Source: TMED27 sp964350435 (GTDB lineage Bacteria > Pseudomonadota > Alphaproteobacteria > Micavibrionales > Micavibrionaceae). From it: a DNA stretch of 64,000 nt. Both the position numbers and the translations under genes were made by a program. Location: positions 25,916 to 89,915 of the forward strand of contig CAYGJS010000006.1 of NCBI GenBank assembly GCA_964350435.1, read 5' to 3'. Below, piece by piece: positions 51,287-60,827 of this stretch. The notes below the pieces were generated by a model. That model had not been told where the DNA came from. It saw only the letters and a list, made by a program, of their open reading frames with translations, and ran no database searches. How positions within the stretch are numbered: the first letter of the stretch is position 1; each line of letters begins with the position of its first letter.

Positions 51287-51978
51287 TAAAAGCCCCCGTA
51301 CTTGCGTGCAAAATGCTCCGCCAGATCAAAATCTGCGGCTGTATCCATATCGACCGATTTCCAAAACGGCATGCTATGACCGCGCATATGGGCGGCATAA
51401 AAATTATGATCTTTCTTGAAATCTTCGGTCATTACACAATAGGTACTGCCATTATCCACCACCAGATGGGGCAGGGAATCCGCACGCGCCGCAACAATCT
51501 CCGGCCACATCGGCTCCAGATCACCAGCATCATTCATCTTCTTCAGCGCCTGATGCGGCGGGTCCGAATATTCTTTAATCGCAATCGCATGATGACACAC
51601 CCCCGGCTCGATGAGTGCATGCACAGCCGCGATATCCTCCGCCCCGCGCAAAGGCGCAGTCGCATAAAGCACGCAGAGCAAATCATAAGGCCGGCCCTGC
51701 GTTTCCTCCTGCATCAAGAAATCACCCGCCACCGCGCGCACCATCGCTTTATCCGTAGCAAGCTCTGGGTCACGAAAAGACACACGCGCCCCATACTGAC
51801 GGGCAATATTGGCGATTTCATGATCATCCGTCGAAACCACAACATCATCGAATAACCCCGTGTGCTTGGCCGCCTCAATAGAATAGGCAATCATCGGCTT
51901 GCCCATAAAGGGCAGAATATTCTTGCGGGGAAGGCGTTTTGAGCCACCGCGGGCAGGGATGAGAGCAACGGATTTCAT
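51286..51978 (-). CDS. pseF: CMP-nonulosonate synthetase (PseF/NeuA family)
   Basis: Activates a nonulosonic acid with CTP to the CMP-sugar donor. 230 residues. The nucleotidyltransferase signature ALIPARGGSKRLPRKN (residues 5-20) and GKPMIAYSIEAA, then VVVSTDDHEIA, match the PseF/LegF/NeuA group; the KPMIAYSIEAA...LFD pattern is closest to PseF in my memory. It gives the clearest sign that this operon makes a pseudaminic/legionaminic-type sugar. Confidence 0.88.
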   Translation of the reverse strand: MKSVALIPARGGSKRLPRKNILPFMGKPMIAYSIEAAKHTGLFDDVVVSTDDHEIANIARQYGARVSFRDPELATDKAMVRAVAGDFLMQEETQGRPYDLLCVLYATAPLRGAEDIAAVHALIEPGVCHHAIAIKEYSDPPHQALKKMNDAGDLEPMWPEIVAARADSLPHLVVDNGSTYCVMTEDFKKDHNFYAAHMRGHSMPFWKSVDMDTAADFDLAEHFARKYGGF

Positions 51979-51991
51979 AATAATATTCTGA

Positions 51992-53614
51992 CTATTTTAA
52001 TGAATAAGAGGAAGCCCTAATAATTTGTTTGGCGGCCAATTCCGCATGAAAAAGATCAGCAGCTTCCTCAGTTTCATTTCTTTTTATAACAGAACCTTCG
52101 GCGTTTTGAACTTGTGAACGATAACTTATATTGGATTCAAAAAAGTGAAGTAAATCGTCACTTACGTCCTCAAGAGCGAGTATATAGTCTTCAAGTAAAT
52201 TATCCTCGCGACTATTTTCCTTCGCGATACGCTCAAATCCTTTTTTAACATCCTGATTATTTTTTATGATGAAGAGTGGTTTTGCACCGCTATACCAAAT
52301 ATCCCCGATTAAAAAACAAGGTTTACCCCTGACCAGTGCCTCCCAGCCTGTAGTCCCCCCCGCTAAAGCAACAGCATAAGCATTGTCAATCAGGTCAAAC
52401 GGTGTGTAGGAACTATCAATAAATTCAACTTGAGGATATAAGGATTTTATCTGTTCATAAAACAGAACACTCCGTTGTGCATCATGATCAACAGCTGCGG
52501 CAAAAGTTCTTGGGTGTTCCTTGTAATAGATCTTACAATCTTTGGGAGTGTTTCGAACCAGTAATCCCAGAGCGAGTATTAAATCGTGATAGCGACCAGA
52601 ATCGGGGCAACTTGACCTTTCAGGCTGAAAAGAGGCGGTAAAATAAATATACTTTGCATTTAAATCGGCTTTTACAGAGTTATTTTTATACCATCGCCGT
52701 ACCTTCATAATTTGTTTTTCACGAAAATATCTTTGATAAAGTAAATCATATGCATTTGCTGGTCTCGGAATAGGATTAAAATTTATGCCGCGAGAGAATT
52801 TCAAAAGAGTTCTGTATTGTGTATTGAGTTTTCCCCTTCCCACAGACTTTGTTAACCGCCAAAAGAATATTAACGCAGGGGGAATTCTCCTTAAAATTAA
52901 AGATCCTAAGGTTTGTTCTTTCTTCTGTCGACTTTGAGTGAAGAAACCCTGCGCGCTTAAAGAAACAGGTTTACCGATATCATAAGTTTTTCTCATCGAG
53001 TCAATAAAGTCTCGTGAATCCTTTCCTATCGATTGATGCGTAGGTTGGATTAGATCTACAGGAAAAGATAATCCGCTATGTACATTGACGGCAAAACAAC
53101 AATTTCCGAAACCTGTATGTTCAATAATGACAGCAGGTATAGCGCGTTTTTTACAGAGCATTTCAAGAACCAAATCAAAAAGTCTATGCGGGCGGCTACC
53201 CATAACAACCTTTGTGGCTTCAGTCGCATCAAGAATGCCTGTCCAAATTAAAACCATACGAATAAAGAAGTTTTTCTTTTGCTCATATGAACCGTCATGC
53301 CCAACTGCCGTATATCTCTCCAGCATCTCCATAAAAAGATCAAATTCATCCTGAAGTTCACCAAATATTTTAAGGTCGAAGCTCGCTATTTTATAATTAT
53401 TAAGGTGCGTGGGTTCTACAGAAAAACGTGCATCATCAAGGCTATAAAAGGGAACATCTGCAAAAAAACTATCCGAAGGGATTTGAGAGACTTTCTCAAA
53501 TCCGACATACAAAACAGATTGCCAATCATGAACTTGCTCTAAAAGACGCGCTGTTTCCTGCCAGACAGGCGTACCAGTGCAAACATAAATAACTTTTTCT
53601 GAAAAATCAGGCAC
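51992..53614 (-). CDS. KpsS/LipB-like surface polysaccharide protein, copy A
   Basis: About 540-residue protein of unknown exact function. The C-terminal half resembles capsule proteins of the KpsS/KpsC/LipB type, with the shared motifs QPERSSCPDSG, KIYYKEHP, FYEQI and GTTGWEALVRGKPCF. The N-terminal half is unassigned. It is paralogous to the next gene upstream, with which it overlaps by a few bases (I start at GTG 53614; GTG 53641 would overlap more). Its base composition is more AT-rich than the flanking sugar genes. Position between the CMP-sugar synthetase and the paralogue suggests a glycosyltransferase using CMP-nonulosonate, which is inference. Confidence 0.65.
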   Translation of the reverse strand: MPDFSEKVIYVCTGTPVWQETARLLEQVHDWQSVLYVGFEKVSQIPSDSFFADVPFYSLDDARFSVEPTHLNNYKIASFDLKIFGELQDEFDLFMEMLERYTAVGHDGSYEQKKNFFIRMVLIWTGILDATEATKVVMGSRPHRLFDLVLEMLCKKRAIPAVIIEHTGFGNCCFAVNVHSGLSFPVDLIQPTHQSIGKDSRDFIDSMRKTYDIGKPVSLSAQGFFTQSRQKKEQTLGSLILRRIPPALIFFWRLTKSVGRGKLNTQYRTLLKFSRGINFNPIPRPANAYDLLYQRYFREKQIMKVRRWYKNNSVKADLNAKYIYFTASFQPERSSCPDSGRYHDLILALGLLVRNTPKDCKIYYKEHPRTFAAAVDHDAQRSVLFYEQIKSLYPQVEFIDSSYTPFDLIDNAYAVALAGGTTGWEALVRGKPCFLIGDIWYSGAKPLFIIKNNQDVKKGFERIAKENSREDNLLEDYILALEDVSDDLLHFFESNISYRSQVQNAEGSVIKRNETEEAADLFHAELAAKQIIRASSYSLK

Positions 53615-55208
53615 GACACACCACTGCTTTATCAAAAGCACCTTTATATGCGGCTGCTAAAATAGCTATTCGTTCATTATACAGCTCTGCATCCTCCTCA
53701 GGATGTGTGCCAAAATTCGGTGATCTTCGCCAACTAATATTATACTCACTCCTAATTTGGTTAAAACACTCTATATATTTAAGAAGATCATTTTTAACGG
53801 GCCTGACCCCGGAAATAATTTTTCTAAAAGCTTCGTGAGCGTCATTAGAATTGTTTATTTTATATATTCCAGAACATTTTTCATACCAAGTAGACCCAAA
53901 AATGAGCCCTGGAATTCCTCTCATAATACCCTCCCATGCGACTGAGCCCGTAGCGGTAGCGGTAGCCTTTGCATTATCGATATAATAAAAAGGATCAGAA
54001 TGAAGAGGCAAAAACACAATATTTTTAACGCGATACTTTATCTCTTCATAAAATTCTGCAGATCGCATTGAGTCCATAACCCAAGGTTTTCTAAAATTTG
54101 AAGGATGTTCTTTATAATAAATTTTCCAACCCTCAGGTAATGTATCCGACAAAGTACATAAAATATCTATAGCATTATAATAATGCCCAGCATCTGGACA
54201 GGTGGAGCGCTCTGGCTGCTTACTGGCTGCAAACAATACATATGGTACATCCACTGATGGTTCGGAAGAATTATTCTTTAGCCATTCAAAAGCAGCCTGA
54301 GTTTTTTTATAAACACGACGGTGATACAAATCACATTGAATGCGAAGAGCCCTAGAAACCAATTTTCCACTGAAATTAGTAAAGTATGGCTGAAATTCAT
54401 ATTTATGATTTTTTTCCAACAGCTTACCTGAAATCGTATCTTTAAAAACTCTGTATAAAATCTTACCGGAAAACGGAATATGCTCCTTTGCGCGCTCTAA
54501 AAATGAGCGCGAAGCAACCTTACGCTCTTTATCTAACAAATACTTAGGTTTAGCCTGCTCATATTTTCCTAAGGCGAGCTCACTATAAGTCTTAATGTCT
54601 TCGCTGATTTTAATAGTCTCTATATTTTTTTCAAAATCACTAAAAACATGCTTCGTTCTGTCAAAAACATCATCAATGACATATCGACAATGATCGAGCT
54701 CTCCATCAACCAACCACATAGCGGCAGTGCCATCGACCATCAAATATGGAACGTTCAAATATTTTGCAACCATATAAGCGACATAATCATAAACACGATG
54801 CGGTATGGCCGGAGAAACAACCAATTCAATATTAAGATTTTTGAAAATGTTTAACCATATTTCTACCATGCGATTATAGTATTGAGCTCTAATCTTATAG
54901 GAAGCTCTTTCTGGATTGATAAACCAGCGATTGCACATTTCGTGAAATATCGGTTGATGCCATGAAAGATCTTTAAGTATTTCAGCATCTAATGCCAACC
55001 AGTCACTTTCTTTTAAAAATGAAGGCTGTTGAACCAGCATAGCCTCTTCATGGGAATAAAACTGCGCCTCGCCAATACAATCAAAATCATTTTCTGTCCC
55101 AGAAGCGCCAACCCATAGCTTAGGATGCCAACTATAATGTTTTTGAGCATACGTTGCTAAGTCTACCCAAGGACGAGTAGGGCTTTTAATATAAAGGGTA
55201 TTAATCAT
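53607..55208 (-). CDS. KpsS/LipB-like surface polysaccharide protein, copy B
   Basis: 533-residue paralogue of the downstream gene. It shares, in the same order, QPERSTCPDAG, KIYYKEHP, FYEEIKYRV, GSVAWEGIMRGIPGL and a W-Y pair after it. No signal peptide or membrane segment is apparent. The AT content is visibly high: the row 54601-54660 has 17 G/C in 60 bases by hand count, against 30 in 55921-55980. This suggests acquisition from another source together with copy A. A nucleotide-sugar-binding GT-B fold is expected by family resemblance only. Confidence 0.65.
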   Translation of the reverse strand: MINTLYIKSPTRPWVDLATYAQKHYSWHPKLWVGASGTENDFDCIGEAQFYSHEEAMLVQQPSFLKESDWLALDAEILKDLSWHQPIFHEMCNRWFINPERASYKIRAQYYNRMVEIWLNIFKNLNIELVVSPAIPHRVYDYVAYMVAKYLNVPYLMVDGTAAMWLVDGELDHCRYVIDDVFDRTKHVFSDFEKNIETIKISEDIKTYSELALGKYEQAKPKYLLDKERKVASRSFLERAKEHIPFSGKILYRVFKDTISGKLLEKNHKYEFQPYFTNFSGKLVSRALRIQCDLYHRRVYKKTQAAFEWLKNNSSEPSVDVPYVLFAASKQPERSTCPDAGHYYNAIDILCTLSDTLPEGWKIYYKEHPSNFRKPWVMDSMRSAEFYEEIKYRVKNIVFLPLHSDPFYYIDNAKATATATGSVAWEGIMRGIPGLIFGSTWYEKCSGIYKINNSNDAHEAFRKIISGVRPVKNDLLKYIECFNQIRSEYNISWRRSPNFGTHPEEDAELYNERIAILAAAYKGAFDKAVVCRA

Positions 55209-55214
55209 AAGTTT

Positions 55215-55766
55215 TTATCTAAATGTTTTCCCGACAAGGATTTCATCTTCCGGCTGACCATCAACCAGCCAATAAGACTTTAAAACGCCTTCTTCAGAAA
55301 AACCAGCCTTAAGAAACGCCTTGATAGATCCTTTATTGGACGCATACGCCCCCGCCTGAATGCGCTGCAGCCCCAATTCCTCAAAACCAATCTCGCAAAT
55401 CCCCGCAATCGCCTCGCTCGCATAGCCTTTGCCCCAGCTTGGTTTATCCCCGATCATCAAGCCGATATCGGCGCGCCTATACCGCCAATTCACAGGGCCG
55501 AGCTTGATATTACCGATATGCCGCCCGCCGTCTTTGAGAAAAATACCCATCTGAAGATTATCGGGGGAAACCAGCATATTTCTGGCGAATTCTTTTACAT
55601 TCTCCGGCGTATGCGTCCCGTGGCGAAGCTCTAGATATCGGATAACTTCAGGGTCATGCAGCCACCCCAGATATTCATCACTGTAATGTTCAGGAAGCAA
55701 AGTTTTGAGAACAAGGCGCTCCGTTGGGTGTTCGGTCACGAAATTTTCAAGATTGTTCAAACCCAT
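55215..55766 (-). CDS. GNAT-family N-acetyltransferase (RimJ/RimL type, PseH-like role)
   Basis: 183 residues with a complete GNAT fold. The acetyl-CoA loop is DKPSWGKGYASEAIAGICE, and the N-terminal TERLVLKTL and C-terminal ASNKGSIKAFLKAGF are RimJ/RimL-like. In nonulosonate loci the 4-amino intermediate is N-acetylated by PseH or LegH, and this enzyme could fill that step or acetylate another amino group. It follows the HisF2 gene by one base. Confidence 0.85.
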   Translation of the reverse strand: MGLNNLENFVTEHPTERLVLKTLLPEHYSDEYLGWLHDPEVIRYLELRHGTHTPENVKEFARNMLVSPDNLQMGIFLKDGGRHIGNIKLGPVNWRYRRADIGLMIGDKPSWGKGYASEAIAGICEIGFEELGLQRIQAGAYASNKGSIKAFLKAGFSEEGVLKSYWLVDGQPEDEILVGKTFR

Positions 55767-55767
55767 T

Positions 55768-56505
55768 TTAACCCCTGATATTCAACTTTAATGAACGCAT
55801 CCGCTGCTGGATTTTCACCAGATTGGCATCAGAAAACACCAGCATCGCCCCCAAACATACCCCATCAACGCCTGCCTCATAAGCCTCTTGCACATGATCA
55901 AGCGACTCCGCGCCGCCCTCAATCAGGATGGGCACGTCAACTTCCCCGCGAAGCCGTCTGTAAAATGACAGATCAAATCCCTGAAGCGAACCTTCACGCG
56001 CAACATCCATTAAGTGGATCTCGCCCGCCCCTCGATTAACGGCCTCAACGGCCCATTCAATCGGATCTTTGTCAAAAAACCCGCCGCTGCGATGGTCATA
56101 GAGTTTACCTTTCAGAACATCCAGCCCCAAAACAACAGCCTGCGCGCCATACTGATGGGCGAGCGTGGTAATCAGTTCAGGATTCTCATAGGCGGTTGTG
56201 GTAAGGCCAATTTTATCCGCACCAATCTCCATAGCCTTATGCGCCCGTTCTACTGAATCGATACCGCCGAAGAAACACAAAGGCATAAAACATTCAGCGG
56301 CAATTTTCTTCAGTGTTTCATAATCGGGTCCCTGCTGCTTCTTCGAGGCATCGATATCACACACAATCAGTTCATCCGCGCCTTGCGCATTATGTGCCCG
56401 CGCTGTTGTCGCCGGGGCGCCCGCATCGCGATAATTTTTATACTGCGTACCTTTTACAAGGCGGCCTTCATGAATCAGAATTGAGGGGATAAGGCGTTGA
56501 TACAT
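55768..56505 (-). CDS. HisF2/AglZ-type acetamidino modification protein
   Basis: 245-residue TIM barrel related to HisF but not the histidine enzyme. HisF uses Asp11 and Asp130 as acid/base; here the first is replaced by Leu10 (IPSILIHEG in place of the CLDVKDG segment) while the second is kept (Asp129, VVLGLDVL). The phosphate loops (DIDASK, FFGGID, ILIEGGAES) remain. Known HisF2 proteins (WbpI/AglZ type) pair with HisH and a sugar amidotransferase to deliver ammonia for acetamidino groups. Its start directly follows the HisH stop. Confidence 0.88.
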   Translation of the reverse strand: MYQRLIPSILIHEGRLVKGTQYKNYRDAGAPATTARAHNAQGADELIVCDIDASKKQQGPDYETLKKIAAECFMPLCFFGGIDSVERAHKAMEIGADKIGLTTTAYENPELITTLAHQYGAQAVVLGLDVLKGKLYDHRSGGFFDKDPIEWAVEAVNRGAGEIHLMDVAREGSLQGFDLSFYRRLRGEVDVPILIEGGAESLDHVQEAYEAGVDGVCLGAMLVFSDANLVKIQQRMRSLKLNIRG

Positions 56506-57138
56506 CTATGGCTTCCAATCCAAAAACCATTGCATCAGGGCATCACCCGCGACTTGGCTTTTTTCCGGATGAAATTGAAACGCACGGACGCTGTCAAACG
56601 CAACGCCCGCATGCATGCGTTGCCCGCCATACTCCACCGTAGCGCAGACTTTATCCACCTCATCACATATAAGAGCAAAAGAATGAGCAAAGTAGAACGC
56701 GCTATGGCGGCCGATTTGCTTCGATAAATCCGCAAGGGCCTCATCAAACTCAACATCGCTCCACCCCATATGAGGAACAGGGCGGTTTACAACGCCGTGA
56801 TCTTGCAACGAAATCACCCGCCCCTTAACCCAGCCAAGGCCGTCATGTTCCCCGAACTCATAAAGTTTTTCAGCCAGCAGCTGCATGCCGACACATATGC
56901 CCATTAAGGGTTTGCCTTGTTGAATAACCGCCTCATGCAGAGCCTCATCAAGATGAGAGCTACGAAGCTTCTCCATCGCTTGCCCCGCCGCACCAACGCC
57001 GGGAAGCACCAATTTATCATAGGAAAGTAGAGCCTCAGGATCAAACACCAGCTCCGCATCCGCGCCCGCATAATCAAGCGCATTCATGACAGAGGCAATA
57101 TTCCCCGCCCCATAATCAACAATCCCGACAGAAATCAT
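56506..57138 (-). CDS. hisH: HisH-type glutamine amidotransferase
   Basis: Class I glutaminase subunit, 210 residues. The triad is complete: Cys82 (GICVGMQLLAE), His190 and Glu192 (FQFHPEKS), and the oxyanion segment LPGVGAAGQA is present. It should release ammonia from glutamine and pass it through the HisF-like barrel to the amidotransferase next door. It lies between the HisF2 and amidotransferase genes in one operon, not in a histidine operon. Confidence 0.92.
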   Translation of the reverse strand: MISVGIVDYGAGNIASVMNALDYAGADAELVFDPEALLSYDKLVLPGVGAAGQAMEKLRSSHLDEALHEAVIQQGKPLMGICVGMQLLAEKLYEFGEHDGLGWVKGRVISLQDHGVVNRPVPHMGWSDVEFDEALADLSKQIGRHSAFYFAHSFALICDEVDKVCATVEYGGQRMHAGVAFDSVRAFQFHPEKSQVAGDALMQWFLDWKP

Positions 57139-57144
57139 AAAAAA

Positions 57145-58329
57145 CTACTCCTGATATCCAGCCAGCTTTTTATCCAGCTCGACAAAATCATCCGGCTCGC
57201 GGTTAACCTTTGGAATATCCGCCAAATCAGGCATCACATTGGGCGCCACAACAGTTTTGGACACAATCTCCATAAACTCGGCCTCGCTGATATCCAGAAT
57301 CTTAAGGAAACGATCAAGCGCCGCAGGACGACGACCGTCGTATTTCTGCACCAGCTCTAAACCCTTATCGCGATCCAGCCGTCCATTGCGAATATCGATA
57401 GACGCCAAATGCGCTGTGCGACCAAAGCCGCGCTTGAGGAACTTGATGTAATCCCGAACGCCCTGCATAAAGCACTCGATTTTCTCATAGCTGTATTCCG
57501 GCGGAATGCCCTCAACTTCATCGCGCTCCCAGCCCAGCTCATCCTCAATGATCTTCACCTGCTTGCGGACATCCCAAGGAATATAATATCCGAGGAATAC
57601 CGATCGTGTTTTATTCGCCCGCAATTCTCTCGAAGGGGGATAGGTAAAGGGCTTCAAATCCCGAAGCTCAACCTTATAATCCGAAACGCTATCATCCAAC
57701 ATTCCGATCATATCCTCGGCATTGATGCCCAGATTAATCTTGCGGTTAAAGCGCCGCTCATTGGCCTCTTCGACTTCATCATAGGAATAAAAGGACGAAT
57801 ATTCGGAACCAGGCTCACCCCAAAATAACAAGGGAACTTTCTTCTCCAGCGATGTCCACATGGGATAAGCAAAAATCCCTGTATGGCAATGCCAACAAAA
57901 ATCTCCCCGCCGCACGAGCGATTCAAACATCAACTTCTTCACAACCTGCCAATTCGGAGAAAACCGCAAGCAATCAACCCCAAGGCGCTTTAGAGCCCGA
58001 TCAGAATTCGCCTCGACAATCGGACGCATAAACAGATGGTCAAACCGCACCACGAGACATTTCAGCTTCAATTCACGAACCAAATACCAAAGCGTATAAA
58101 CAGAATCTTTTCCGCCTGAATAGGGGACAATACAGTCATAATCATATTTACCCCGATATTCTGCGACCAATTCAAGCAGCTCTTCCTTACGCGCGGCCCA
58201 ATCAATATTTTCCTTCTGCACGCCCACCTGATGGCAGACACTGCAAGAGCCTTTATCATCAAAGGCCAGAGACTCAGCGGTTTCAGGCATAACGCAGCTC
58301 GTACAAATATGGATTTTCTGATCGCTCAT
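57145..58329 (-). CDS. N-acetyl sugar amidotransferase (WbpG/PseA/LegA-like)
   Basis: PP-loop ATPase converting an N-acetyl group of a sugar into an acetamidino group. 394 residues. A zinc site CxxC...CxxC (Cys9/12 and Cys29/32) is followed by the PP-loop YSGGKDSVYTL (residues 70-80), a WCHCHTGIF segment and GIPPEYSYEKIECFMQGVRD. WbpG acts with HisH and HisF homologues in Pseudomonas O-antigen synthesis; the same trio is complete here. It sits 3 bases after the ABC transporter stop. Confidence 0.9.
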   Translation of the reverse strand: MSDQKIHICTSCVMPETAESLAFDDKGSCSVCHQVGVQKENIDWAARKEELLELVAEYRGKYDYDCIVPYSGGKDSVYTLWYLVRELKLKCLVVRFDHLFMRPIVEANSDRALKRLGVDCLRFSPNWQVVKKLMFESLVRRGDFCWHCHTGIFAYPMWTSLEKKVPLLFWGEPGSEYSSFYSYDEVEEANERRFNRKINLGINAEDMIGMLDDSVSDYKVELRDLKPFTYPPSRELRANKTRSVFLGYYIPWDVRKQVKIIEDELGWERDEVEGIPPEYSYEKIECFMQGVRDYIKFLKRGFGRTAHLASIDIRNGRLDRDKGLELVQKYDGRRPAALDRFLKILDISEAEFMEIVSKTVVAPNVMPDLADIPKVNREPDDFVELDKKLAGYQE

Positions 58330-58332
58330 AAT

Positions 58333-60063
58333 TTATTTTTTCTTTTCCATTAGTTTTCCATTCTCCAGATAACATATGCGGTCACAGATTTGAAGCGGTT
58401 GATCGTTATGCGAGATAAACAATATCGTCGCCTCACCACGTAATTCCGCAATGGCTTTCAAAATTTCATTTTCCGTATCTTTATCAAGCGCCGAAGTCGC
58501 CTCATCAAACACAATTAAATCACGCCCGAAATAAAAACTACGCGCTAAAGCTATCCTCTGGCGCTGACCGCCTGAAAGCAAAATTCCATCTTCACCAATA
58601 TTTGCATCCAAGCCGCCCTCAAGACCGTTAATTACCGACCCTAGCTGGGCTTTTTCAATAGCTCTTAAGACTTTATCCTCTTCGATATCGGCATCATCTA
58701 CACCAATAGCAATATTCCGTCTTAATGTATCATCCAACAAAATAGGTTTTTGAGGAATGTAGGACGCTCGAATGTATTGCGACAAACAGTTAAGACCAAC
58801 ATCTTTGCCATTAACAATCGCGCGCCCATTATCAGCTTTAAGCAGCCCCAAAATAATATCCACCAGCGTACTTTTTCCGCTTCCTGAAACGCCACACAGC
58901 CCAACGATTTCACCTTTTTCAAGCGCAAAGTTCAAACCCCTCAAAATCGCATGACTTGAATCAGGATAAGAAAAATATATATCGCTTAGTGATAAAGTAT
59001 TGAACACCTGCTCGGCCCCCATAGGCTCAACAATAGCACCTTTACTCAAACTCAAAGCCGTAAAATCACCATACATTTCATCCAGATAAGTCTGTCCATA
59101 TCTCAGATTTCCAATATTAGATACAATGCGTACCGCAGACGGCAAAAGCCTCATAGCCGCCACCGCAAAGACAGCCAAACCGCTGACAACTTGTTCTCCA
59201 TCATTGCCCGTCAACAACATCATAATCGCAGAAACAATCACAATACCCACAATCAAAAGTTCAAGAATATATCTCGGGATCATCTGCAACACCGCGACAA
59301 TGGCATTGATACGCGAAGCCCTGAAGGAAACCTCGGCAACCGCACTTTGGAAGAAGGCTCCGCGCCCAAGAACCCGCACCTCTTTAAGGCTTTGAATGCC
59401 ATGTCTCACGGCCTTCATCTGATCATTACTGGCATCAATCAAATCCTGCCCATACTGTTGAAGCTGACGCTTGACAAGCCGATCATAAACAAGCGCAAAA
59501 ACCCCCAGAACCAAAAAAGCAGTGATGCTCGGCACAGGATAACCGATCAACAAAAACAGCAAGATAGCAACAAGCGTAATGATCTCCGCGGAAATTTGCA
59601 GCAAAGAGGCCACAATTCCCTTTGAAAATTGACTGATATGCGATTGCAAAACCGTAATCACCTCATTGGAGCGTTTACGCGTATGGAATAAATATGGGGC
59701 GTACAAATAAAGTGCCGAGAACTTATCCCTCAGATATGCCTGTAAATTATAAGAAAAATTTAAAATAGACCGCTGCACCAGAACATTGAAAATAGTTTTA
59801 AGCGTGTAAACGCCGAACAAAACTGCCGACATAAAAATCAGCGCCTCACGCCCTTCTTGCACCCCAAGAGGTGCAACAAAACGTTGCCAATATTCATGTC
59901 CGTAGAGCGTTTCAGGCGTTTTCAAAATCGCGATATACGGGATGATCAACGAAAGCCCGACAAGCTCTAAGCCCATAGCAACAAAAGAAAGAAGAAATAC
60001 GCCGGGTAAATATTTTTTATACAACCCGATAATTTCAAAAATTTTGGAGAAATAGCGCGTCAT
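58333..60063 (-). CDS. ABC exporter, MsbA/PglK-like
   Basis: Half-transporter of about 576 residues: six membrane helices (about 20-300) and an ATP-binding domain. Walker A is GVSGSGKST, the signature is LSGGQRQRIALARSF, Walker B is LIVFDEATSALD and the H-loop is LFISHNDQ. Its order in the operon and similarity to MsbA/PglK suggest flipping of a lipid-linked glycan. The start is ATG 60063, overlapping the stop of the GT2 gene as ATGA; the longer frame to 60111 would add 16 residues inside that gene. Confidence 0.9.
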   Translation of the reverse strand: MTRYFSKIFEIIGLYKKYLPGVFLLSFVAMGLELVGLSLIIPYIAILKTPETLYGHEYWQRFVAPLGVQEGREALIFMSAVLFGVYTLKTIFNVLVQRSILNFSYNLQAYLRDKFSALYLYAPYLFHTRKRSNEVITVLQSHISQFSKGIVASLLQISAEIITLVAILLFLLIGYPVPSITAFLVLGVFALVYDRLVKRQLQQYGQDLIDASNDQMKAVRHGIQSLKEVRVLGRGAFFQSAVAEVSFRASRINAIVAVLQMIPRYILELLIVGIVIVSAIMMLLTGNDGEQVVSGLAVFAVAAMRLLPSAVRIVSNIGNLRYGQTYLDEMYGDFTALSLSKGAIVEPMGAEQVFNTLSLSDIYFSYPDSSHAILRGLNFALEKGEIVGLCGVSGSGKSTLVDIILGLLKADNGRAIVNGKDVGLNCLSQYIRASYIPQKPILLDDTLRRNIAIGVDDADIEEDKVLRAIEKAQLGSVINGLEGGLDANIGEDGILLSGGQRQRIALARSFYFGRDLIVFDEATSALDKDTENEILKAIAELRGEATILFISHNDQPLQICDRICYLENGKLMEKKK

Positions 60064-60827
60064 AACTTTTTCAGAGTTCGAATAAGGGCAGGGGGCAACA
60101 ATGCGATGCAATAACTTCTAATACTAAAATAAAGCGCATACAAGGGCGAGCCTTCATATAACCTTCGCCGCGCCCCATAACTATCCTTAAATTGCTGAAA
60201 TTTGCGGCGGCTGCTGATCGCTTGCGAATGAACACTTCGCTCAATCAATGGCTCCTCAATCATTGAAATTTTCCCCATCTTCGCCATGCGCATCCACAAC
60301 TCCATATCCTGCGAAGTCTGCATCGCCTCGTTATATCCGCCAACCGTTTCAAAGTTAGACGCACGCATCATTACGCTGGAATGCGGAAAGGGCGTGCAGA
60401 GTTTTACGCGCTCAACGATATCATCATCTGAATAATAGCCCCAATTCTCGCGCCGTCCGTCTTCATATATATCAACCGAATTGCTCCCTAAGAGCACCAG
60501 TTCGGGGTCACGCTCAAACATAAATATTTGCTTTTCCAATCTGCGGGGCAGCGCGAAATCATCGCCGTCCAGCCGCGCCAGAAATTCACCCTTAGCCATA
60601 AATGCGGCCTTGTTCAGCGAAGGCGTTAGACCAATATTCTCCTGATGCACCAAAATGATCCGATCATCCTGATCCGCCAGAGTTTCAAGAACCTCGGATG
60701 ACCCATCAAATGACCCGTCATCGATAATAATAAATTCAAAATCCTTATGCGTTTGCTCTAAGATAGAGCGCACAGCGCGCTCTACCGTATCTTCGTTATT
60801 ATAAACCGACATCAAAACCGAAATCAT
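60060..60827 (-). CDS. family 2 glycosyltransferase
   Basis: GT-A fold enzyme, 255 residues. Starts ISVLMSVYNNEDTVERAVRS, with the UDP-binding DDGSFDGS and the metal-binding LARLDGDDFALPRRL. The C-terminus ends in a hydrophobic stretch (SPLYALYFSIRSYCIALLPP) that may associate with the membrane. It overlaps its neighbours by four bases on each side. The donor and acceptor are unknown. Confidence 0.9.
   Translation of the reverse strand: MISVLMSVYNNEDTVERAVRSILEQTHKDFEFIIIDDGSFDGSSEVLETLADQDDRIILVHQENIGLTPSLNKAAFMAKGEFLARLDGDDFALPRRLEKQIFMFERDPELVLLGSNSVDIYEDGRRENWGYYSDDDIVERVKLCTPFPHSSVMMRASNFETVGGYNEAMQTSQDMELWMRMAKMGKISMIEEPLIERSVHSQAISSRRKFQQFKDSYGARRRLYEGSPLYALYFSIRSYCIALLPPALIRTLKKL

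Noticed and set aside
55768..57138. histidine biosynthesis genes hisH and hisF
   Set aside because: No other his genes are near, HisF lacks the first catalytic Asp, and the pair flanks a sugar amidotransferase in a glycan operon.
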